Origin: Zeimonas sp041678445
Lineage (GTDB): Bacteria > Pseudomonadota > Gammaproteobacteria > Burkholderiales > Burkholderiaceae_E
Assembly (NCBI GenBank): GCA_041678445.1
Contig: JBAYOD010000104.1
Span: 1-11,046, forward strand
Direction of reading: 5' to 3'
Length of the DNA: 11,046 bases
Shown here: positions 6,384 through 11,046 of the stretch, in pieces
Layout: every line of letters begins with the position of its first letter
How positions within the stretch are numbered: position 1 is the stretch's first letter
Translations under genes and position numbers: made by a program
Notes under the pieces: model-generated
Database searches by the model: none
Seen by the model: the letters and a program-made list of their open reading frames with translations, nothing else
What the model was told of the DNA's origin: nothing

Positions 6384-7259
6384 ATGGAACTCAGGCACCT
6401 ACGCTATTTCGTCGCTGTGGCGGAAGAACTCCATTTTGGGCGGGCAGCGAAGCGGCTCTCTATCACTCAGCCGCCATTGAGCTTCAATATTCAGAGCCTG
6501 GAAGAACATCTCGGCACGCGGCTGCTCGATCGAGACAGCCGAAGCGTCTCGTTGACGGTCGCAGGCGAGGCCTTTCTGGCGGAGGCACGGCGCGTGCTCG
6601 CCCAAGCGCAGCATGCAGAGGAGGTGACGCGGGCAGTTGCCAGCGGTAGGCTGGGAAGCCTCCAGTTAGGATTTACCAGTTCCATGCTTTACCGGGGGGT
6701 TCCCGAGATTCTTGCCGGCTTCGTCGATCAGTCACCGAGCGTCGACTATGACCTGATCGACATGCCGCTCAGCGAGCAGGTCGAATCCCTGAAACAGTAC
6801 CGCGTGCACGCAGCGTTCACTCCCGCGTTGTCAGTTCCGCGTGGTCTGGCCGGCCACCGGCTCTACGATGACGAGTTTGCATGCTGCCTGCACACGGCCC
6901 ATCCGCTCGCGAGCCGTCGACGCATCCGTCTGAATGCCTTGGTGGACGAGCCCTTCGTCCTGTTCGCGCGGCATACGACACCGTCGGGGCATGAGCATGT
7001 GCTGTCGATGTGTGCGGCGGCCGGTTTCCTACCCAAGACCCGCTTCTACGTGAAGCAGTGGCTCACGGCCGTCGCTTTGGTCTCGCGAGGGTTCGGCGTG
7101 GCGCTGGTGCCCTCTTCAATCTCGGCGGCGGGGGTCAAGGACGTCTGTTTCATCACTCTTGATGACCCCCGTCGCCAGATCAGTTCTTACTTGATCTGGA
7201 ATCCAGAGAATGTCACGCCGACCCTCGCACGTCTGATCGAGTACTGCAGGATCTTGTAG
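6384..7259 (+). CDS. LysR-family transcriptional regulator
   Basis: A 291-aa LysR-type regulator. The N-terminal winged helix-turn-helix is clear: MELRHLRYFVAVAEELHFGR, then AAKRLSITQPPLSFNIQSLE (residues 21-40) with LGTRLLDR at 43-50. A linker helix runs to about residue 88, followed by a periplasmic-binding-like effector domain starting at SLQLGF (92-97). The HFGRAAKRLSITQPPLS form resembles the BenM/CatM/CbnR group that senses aromatic acids or their catabolites, so a carboxylate or acyl-CoA inducer is plausible. The ATG at 6384 matches the family N-terminus; the ribosome binding site is weak. It sits between a divergent ligase gene and a same-strand catabolic operon, and both flanks carry the same palindrome, suggesting it regulates both arms and itself. 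Confidence 0.92.
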   Translation: MELRHLRYFVAVAEELHFGRAAKRLSITQPPLSFNIQSLEEHLGTRLLDRDSRSVSLTVAGEAFLAEARRVLAQAQHAEEVTRAVASGRLGSLQLGFTSSMLYRGVPEILAGFVDQSPSVDYDLIDMPLSEQVESLKQYRVHAAFTPALSVPRGLAGHRLYDDEFACCLHTAHPLASRRRIRLNALVDEPFVLFARHTTPSGHEHVLSMCAAAGFLPKTRFYVKQWLTAVALVSRGFGVALVPSSISAAGVKDVCFITLDDPRRQISSYLIWNPENVTPTLARLIEYCRIL

Positions 7260-7408
7260 GCGTCCTGTCGGACCACATGCATAGGGCATGCAGTTCTGTG
7301 TCGATCCAAAATTTGGATTGATAATCGAGCAGAAAAGGAAATCAGGATTGGACACCTGCGCACACTGTCGGGAGACTGCTGCCAGGAAATCGATATGGCA
7401 GGCGGGGC
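7260..7408 (+). promoter_or_regulatory. Promoter and leader region of the thiolase-DUF35-CoA transferase operon
   Basis: A 149-bp gap after the regulator stop. Two short inverted repeats come first: GTCC-tgtc-GGAC at 7262-7273 and CATGC-atagg-GCATG at 7276-7290, neither followed by a T-tract. Then comes the palindrome at 7301-7321. A -10-like GATAAT lies at 7320-7325, directly against the palindrome, and any -35 would fall at about 7297-7302, where the match is poor. A promoter with a weak -35 covered by an operator fits regulator control, but whether activation or repression is not decided by the sequence. Confidence 0.55.
7301..7321. promoter_or_regulatory. LysR-type operator, site 2
   Basis: TCGATCC-N7-GGATTGA, matching site 1 (6341-6361) at 19 of 21 positions and keeping the T-N11-A core and AT-rich centre. 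One arm position differs, making this site slightly imperfect. It lies 87 bp before the thiolase-like start codon. Recurrence of such a long palindrome only in the two gaps flanking the regulator gene supports shared control. Confidence 0.7.
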
Positions 7409-8584
7409 ATGCGCGGGTCGGCGGCAATCGTGGGCATAGGGCAGACGGAGATTTCCCGGGATTCGGGGCGCAGTGAGTGGGTGTTGGCACTCGATGCGAT
7501 CCGGGCCGCTCTGGCGGACGCTGGAGTGGAACCTGATGATGTCGACGGCTTGATCCGTTACAGCTACGACAACGTGACGCCGGCGATGGTCGTGCGGGCG
7601 CTTGGGATCCCCGATGTCCGCTGGTTCAGCGACATCCCGTTCGGCGGTACCGCACAGTGTGGCGTCATTGCCCAGGCTGCGGCAGCGATTCATGCCGGAA
7701 TTGCGCGGATCGTCGTTGTTTGGCGAGCGTTGAACGAGCGCTCCGGCGTTCGGTATGGACGAGCCGAGCGACACATCGAGACAGACGGGCCGGTGGTGTA
7801 CGCCCATGGCGATCGGACCCCTTCCGGACAATTCTCGGGGCCGTTTGGTCTGCACGTGCCCGGACAGTCGATGGCGCTTTGGGCACAACGCTATGCTCAC
7901 GAGGCCGGCCTTGATACCGACGGCTTCGCCAGCGTGCTCGGGAAGGTTGCCATTCAGCAGCGAGCCTACGCCAATGCCAATCCTGCGGCGATGATGCATG
8001 ATCGGCTGCTCGATCTGGATGGCTACCTTGCCGGCAGAATGATCTCCGAGCCTCTCCGGCTATTCGACTACTGTCTTGAATCCGACGGTGCGGCGGCGTT
8101 CGTGATGACCGATGCTGCCACCGCGCGGGCGCTGCGTAGCGATCCGGTCTACGTGCTGGCTGCCCAACAGAGCCTGTTCCCGAATTCTGAACCGATCACG
8201 GTCTATGCCGAGGATCTGATGGTCCACTCCGGAGCCGGAAACGTGGCCAAGCTCTACCGTGACGCAGGTGTTGGTCCGGGCGATATATCAGTTGCCCAGT
8301 TCTATGACGCCACGTCGTTCATGGTGCTAAGCGATCTCGAGACCTACGGCTTTGCACCGCGTGCCGCCGGCTGGCAGTACGTTCTCGAGCACGGCATCGG
8401 ACCTGAAGCGCCCCTGCCCGTGAACACTCATGGCGGACATCTGTCGGAGGGCTATCTCCACGGTATGAACCATATCACCGAGGCTGTTCGCCAGTTGCGT
8501 GGCACAGCCTGTACCCAGGTGAGGAATGCCGAGAAGGTGCTGCTGGGTTGCAATGGTGCAAGCGCGGCAATCCTTGCCAGGTGA
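7409..8584 (+). CDS. Thiolase-superfamily protein (SCP2-thiolase/Ltp2-like), probably an acyl-CoA aldolase or acyltransferase subunit
   Basis: A 391-aa thiolase-fold protein. The N-terminus MRGSAAIVGIGQTE and the C-terminal NTHGGHLSEGYLHGMNH (339-355) and LLGCNGASAAIL (378-389) are typical of the SCP-x/Ltp group. By hand alignment to biosynthetic thiolase (…CGSG…ATG), the nucleophilic Cys position falls on G80 (FGGTAQ), although C84 is close. The GHP histidine is replaced by Y349, and His341 lies in HGG. In Ltp2-type steroid side-chain aldolases the thiolase cysteine is lost and tyrosines act instead, with a DUF35 partner; the next gene here encodes a DUF35 protein. A C-C bond-cleaving aldolase is therefore more likely than a classical thiolase, but a DUF35-dependent thiolase or acyltransferase (as in BbsAB or PhlACB) is possible. 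The start has AGGCGG just upstream. It is first in a four-gene run. Confidence 0.85.
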   Translation: MRGSAAIVGIGQTEISRDSGRSEWVLALDAIRAALADAGVEPDDVDGLIRYSYDNVTPAMVVRALGIPDVRWFSDIPFGGTAQCGVIAQAAAAIHAGIARIVVVWRALNERSGVRYGRAERHIETDGPVVYAHGDRTPSGQFSGPFGLHVPGQSMALWAQRYAHEAGLDTDGFASVLGKVAIQQRAYANANPAAMMHDRLLDLDGYLAGRMISEPLRLFDYCLESDGAAAFVMTDAATARALRSDPVYVLAAQQSLFPNSEPITVYAEDLMVHSGAGNVAKLYRDAGVGPGDISVAQFYDATSFMVLSDLETYGFAPRAAGWQYVLEHGIGPEAPLPVNTHGGHLSEGYLHGMNHITEAVRQLRGTACTQVRNAEKVLLGCNGASAAILAR

Positions 8585-8597
8585 AGGACTGAGTGCC

Positions 8598-9011
8598 ATG
8601 GTGATCGTTCCGAAGCCCGATGCTCTGACTCGACCTTACTGGGATGCCGCCCGCGCGGGCAGGCTCGTCGCTCAACGCTGTAATGTCTGCTCCCGCATCT
8701 GGCATCCACCGTTGCCGTCATGCCCGGCGTGCGGTGCCCAGAGCATTGTATGGATACCGTTGTCGGGTAATGGGGTGATTTACAGCCATACGATCATTCA
8801 CCACGCGGCACATGCCGCAGTTGCTGACCGCACGCCTTACCTGGTGGCTTTGGTGACGCTCGATGAGGGGCCACGTTTGGTCAGCAATATTCTGGATTGC
8901 CCGATGAGGGCTGTCCGGATCGGCATGCGTGTGGCCGTGACCTTTCAGGAGATCGCCCCGGACATCTTCCTGCCTCAGTTCCGTCCTCTTGAAGCAGGGG
9001 TTCGGTCATGA
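8598..9011 (+). CDS. DUF35 OB-fold zinc-ribbon protein, partner of the thiolase-like protein
   Basis: A 137-aa protein with an N-terminal helix (PYWDAARAGRL), a rubredoxin-like zinc ribbon using C28, C31, C42 and C45 (CNVC…CPAC), and a C-terminal OB-fold (about 50-135) including GNGVIYSHTIIHH and the late beta-strand MRVAVTFQEI. This is the standard DUF35 (ChsH2/BbsA/PhlB-type) layout. Known members form stable complexes with thiolase-fold proteins and are needed for their activity, probably by shaping the CoA-ester site. The ATG at 8598 is chosen because AAGGA at 8584-8588 lies 9 nt before it and the family N-terminus fits; an open extension to 8526 overlaps the thiolase-like gene. It starts 13 bp after that gene and overlaps the CoA-transferase gene by 4 bp (ATGA), indicating translational coupling. 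Confidence 0.9.
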   Translation: MVIVPKPDALTRPYWDAARAGRLVAQRCNVCSRIWHPPLPSCPACGAQSIVWIPLSGNGVIYSHTIIHHAAHAAVADRTPYLVALVTLDEGPRLVSNILDCPMRAVRIGMRVAVTFQEIAPDIFLPQFRPLEAGVRS

Positions 9012-10216
9012 CATTGACGCCCGCTCGCGCGCTGCTGAGTGGTATCCGAGTACTTGATATCGGGACGCTGCTGGCCGGGCCGGGTGCTGCGACCCTCCTG
9101 GGGGATCATGGCGCCGAGGTCATCAAGATCGAGCGGCCCGATATCGGCGATACGAAGCGCAGCATGGGGCCCTTTTGTGAATCGGAAAGCCTGCTTTTTG
9201 CCGTCGAGGACCGCAACAAGAAGTCGGTCACCATCGATCTACGCACATCGCGTGGCCAAGCCCTGCTGCGCGAGTTGGCTGCCGTCAGCGATGTCGTGAT
9301 CGAAAACTTTCGTCCAGGTACGCTCAATCGTTGGGGGCTGGGCATTGGTGCCCTCAGGGATGCAAACCCCCGCATCATCCTCCTGAGCGTCAGCGGTTTC
9401 GGCCAGACGGGACCAAATGCCGACCGCCCAGGCTACGATCGTATCGCATTGGCATACAGCGGGCTGCTGCATGTGACCGGTTATCCGGATCGCCCGCCGG
9501 TACGCTTCGGGACGCCGATAGCAGACTATGTGACAGCCCTCACAGGCGCATTCGCAGTGATGCTCGCTTTATATGGTCGCGATGCGCTTGGTGGCCGCAG
9601 CCAGCATATCGATCTGGCGATGTACGAGGCTCTGTTCAAGTTCAGCGACGTTCTGGTGACCGCCTACGACAAGATCGGGCTGCGGCGTGAACGTTCCGGT
9701 AACCATTTCTTCGGTGCTGCCCCGGGGGATCACTTCCAGACTCGATCAGGTCGTTATCTAGCCTTGGCGATTGCCAGCGATCCGTTGTTCGAGCGCTTGT
9801 GCGGAGCGATGGCAAGGCCCGACCTGATTGCCGACCCGAGGTTCACCTCCCATGCCCTGCGCTTCGAACATCTCGAGGTGATCAATGGAGCTGTTGCCGA
9901 CTGGATTCTGTCCCGTTCGGATGCCGAGATTGCCAGCCGACTGGAAGAAGCCGAGATCCCGTACTCCTTCACGCTGACGGCAGAGGACATCCTCGCCGAT
10001 CCTCATTATCTGGCTCGTCAGTCCATCGGGGTCGTCGACGATCCGGTGCTTGGCCAGTTGAAACTGCCCAATGTGGTTCCACGTTTTTCCGATTCACCGA
10101 TGCAGGCGATTGCTCCCGCACCTCGACTCGGACAGCACACCGATGAGGTTCTGGGATCGCTCCTTGGGTTGTCTGACAGCGAACTTGCCGATCTTCACTC
10201 TTCGAGGGTTATCTAG
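9008..10216 (+). CDS. Family III CoA-transferase (CaiB/BaiF)
   Basis: A 402-aa CoA-transferase of the CaiB/BaiF/Frc family, which moves CoA between carboxylic acids through a glutamyl/aspartyl-CoA mechanism. Visible signatures: GIRVLDIGTLLAGPGAATLL (12-31), GAEVIKIERP (35-44), DLRTSRGQALLRELA (77-91), ENFRPGTLNRWGLG (99-112), SVSGFGQTGP (127-136), RPGYD (140-144), the predicted catalytic Asp D173 in TPIADY, and GGRSQHIDLAMYEAL (195-209). Length is normal for the family. The start overlaps the DUF35 stop as ATGA. It may charge the pathway acid with CoA from a product acyl-CoA, thereby recycling CoA, complementing the divergent ATP-dependent ligase. Family members act on carnitine, oxalate, benzylsuccinate, mesaconate and bile acids, so the substrate is open. 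Confidence 0.9.
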   Translation: MTLTPARALLSGIRVLDIGTLLAGPGAATLLGDHGAEVIKIERPDIGDTKRSMGPFCESESLLFAVEDRNKKSVTIDLRTSRGQALLRELAAVSDVVIENFRPGTLNRWGLGIGALRDANPRIILLSVSGFGQTGPNADRPGYDRIALAYSGLLHVTGYPDRPPVRFGTPIADYVTALTGAFAVMLALYGRDALGGRSQHIDLAMYEALFKFSDVLVTAYDKIGLRRERSGNHFFGAAPGDHFQTRSGRYLALAIASDPLFERLCGAMARPDLIADPRFTSHALRFEHLEVINGAVADWILSRSDAEIASRLEEAEIPYSFTLTAEDILADPHYLARQSIGVVDDPVLGQLKLPNVVPRFSDSPMQAIAPAPRLGQHTDEVLGSLLGLSDSELADLHSSRVI

Positions 10217-10218
10217 TA

Positions 10219-11046
10219 ATGAAGACGAAACTGCGGACTATGGTGGCGGCTGCCGTCCTTTCCTTTTCCATCGCTGCGCCGGCCCTGGCAGATGGCTGGC
10301 CTTCCCGCCCGGTGCGCCTGATTGTTCCGTTCGCGCCCGGTGGCAGTACGGATGTCACGGGCCGGATGGTGGCCCAGAAGCTTGGTGAGGTGCTGGGGCA
10401 GCCGGTCGTGGTGGATAATCGCCCAGGTGCCGCAGGTATCCTGGGCGCCGAGGCGGCCGTGCGCGCGCCAGCCGACGGATACACGCTGCTGCTCGGTGGC
10501 GGCAACAACGCCGTCAACGCGAACTTGTATGCGAAGCTGTCATACGATTTCACCAAGGATCTGATCGGGGTCGCACTGATCGGTGTTGCGCCGAACGTCA
10601 TGGTGGTGCCTCCTGCTCTGCCAGTACAGACAGTGGCTGAGTTCGTAGCCTTCGCGCACGACCAGAGGGGCCAGATCAACTACGCTTCATCGGGCAACGG
10701 CGCTACGACGCATCTCTCGGCGGAGCTGTTCAAGTCGGTCACTGGTGTGGAGATGACCCACATCCCGTACAAGGGCAGCAGCCCGGCGCTCACCGATTTG
10801 ATGGCTGGCCATGCTCAAGTGATGTTCGACAGCATCATTTCGGCAGCCCCGTTGATCCGCAGCGGGAAGCTGCGCGCCTTGGCCGTGACGAGCGCACACC
10901 GTAATTCAGCGTTGCCGGAAGTTCCGAGCCTGAAAGAAGCTGGGGTGTCGGTTGAGGCAGTGTCCTACTTTGGGATCTACGCGCCTGCGGGCATTCCGGC
11001 GCCCATAGCCATCAGGCTCAATCGGGAGATCCGTCAAATCGTGCAG
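10219..11046 (+). CDS. Bug-family tripartite tricarboxylate transporter receptor (3' end beyond window)
   Basis: 276 codons are present and open to the window end. The N-terminus is a Sec signal peptide: basic MKTKLR, hydrophobic MVAAAVLSFSIAAP, and probable cleavage after ALA24. The mature part begins DGWPSRPVRLIVPFAPGG, the usual start of Bug/TctC-like receptors (about 320 aa in full). Other family motifs: GQPVVVDNRPGAAG (60-73), ADGYTLLLG (85-93), INYASSGNGATTHLSAELF (153-171), HIPYKGSSPALTDLMAG (181-197) and SGKLRALAVTS (215-225). These periplasmic proteins bind carboxylates; many are orphans without tctAB partners. It starts 2 bp after the CoA-transferase stop, so it is likely the last or a middle gene of the same operon and may bind the pathway substrate. 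The start ATG has only a weak ribosome binding site (GAGGG about 10 nt upstream). Confidence 0.9.
   Translation, partial: MKTKLRTMVAAAVLSFSIAAPALADGWPSRPVRLIVPFAPGGSTDVTGRMVAQKLGEVLGQPVVVDNRPGAAGILGAEAAVRAPADGYTLLLGGGNNAVNANLYAKLSYDFTKDLIGVALIGVAPNVMVVPPALPVQTVAEFVAFAHDQRGQINYASSGNGATTHLSAELFKSVTGVEMTHIPYKGSSPALTDLMAGHAQVMFDSIISAAPLIRSGKLRALAVTSAHRNSALPEVPSLKEAGVSVEAVSYFGIYAPAGIPAPIAIRLNREIRQIVQ

Noticed and set aside
7262..7290. Possible terminator after the regulator gene (two short inverted repeats)
   Set aside because: Arms are only 4-5 bp and no T-tract follows, so an intrinsic terminator is not supported.

Overview
The window is high-GC bacterial DNA. It most resembles a betaproteobacterium (Burkholderiales or Rhodocyclales). 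The reasons are the LivKHM-type transporter genes, an orphan Bug-family periplasmic receptor (a family greatly expanded in Burkholderiales), strong G/C third-position bias, and GCGAAGCGAGCG-like intergenic palindromes. No 16S or other taxonomic marker is present, so this is an inference.

Region 1 (1-2074, + strand) is the end of a branched-chain amino acid or amide ABC importer locus: the last codons of the periplasmic binding protein, an intercistronic hairpin, then the permeases livH and livM. No ATPase genes (livG/livF) follow livM in this window.

Region 2 (2075-2807) lies between convergent genes and has no credible CDS. It holds two ~258-bp nested palindromes in opposite orientation. 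They share unpaired sequence modules and architecture, but their long stems differ in sequence while remaining complementary. This is the most unusual non-coding structure here.

Region 3 (2808-4406, - strand) encodes an aldehyde dehydrogenase of the glutamate-semialdehyde / 1-pyrroline-5-carboxylate dehydrogenase type.

Region 4 (4546-11046) is a catabolic locus around a LysR-type regulator. A CaiC-like acyl-CoA ligase runs divergently from the regulator. Downstream of the regulator, on the + strand, lie a thiolase-superfamily protein, a DUF35/OB-fold zinc-ribbon partner, a family III CoA-transferase and a Bug-family solute receptor (cut by the window end). Two nearly identical 21-bp palindromes with a T-N11-A core lie in the ligase/regulator divergent region and ahead of the thiolase gene, so the regulator probably controls both arms.

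The thiolase-like protein has Gly at the expected nucleophilic Cys position and Tyr where GHP-type thiolases have His. With the adjacent DUF35 gene this resembles Ltp2/DUF35-type retro-aldolases rather than true thiolases. The inferred scheme is: the Bug protein binds a carboxylate in the periplasm, the ligase and/or transferase makes its CoA ester, and the thiolase-fold/DUF35 complex cleaves or transfers an acyl-CoA intermediate. The substrate cannot be identified from this window.
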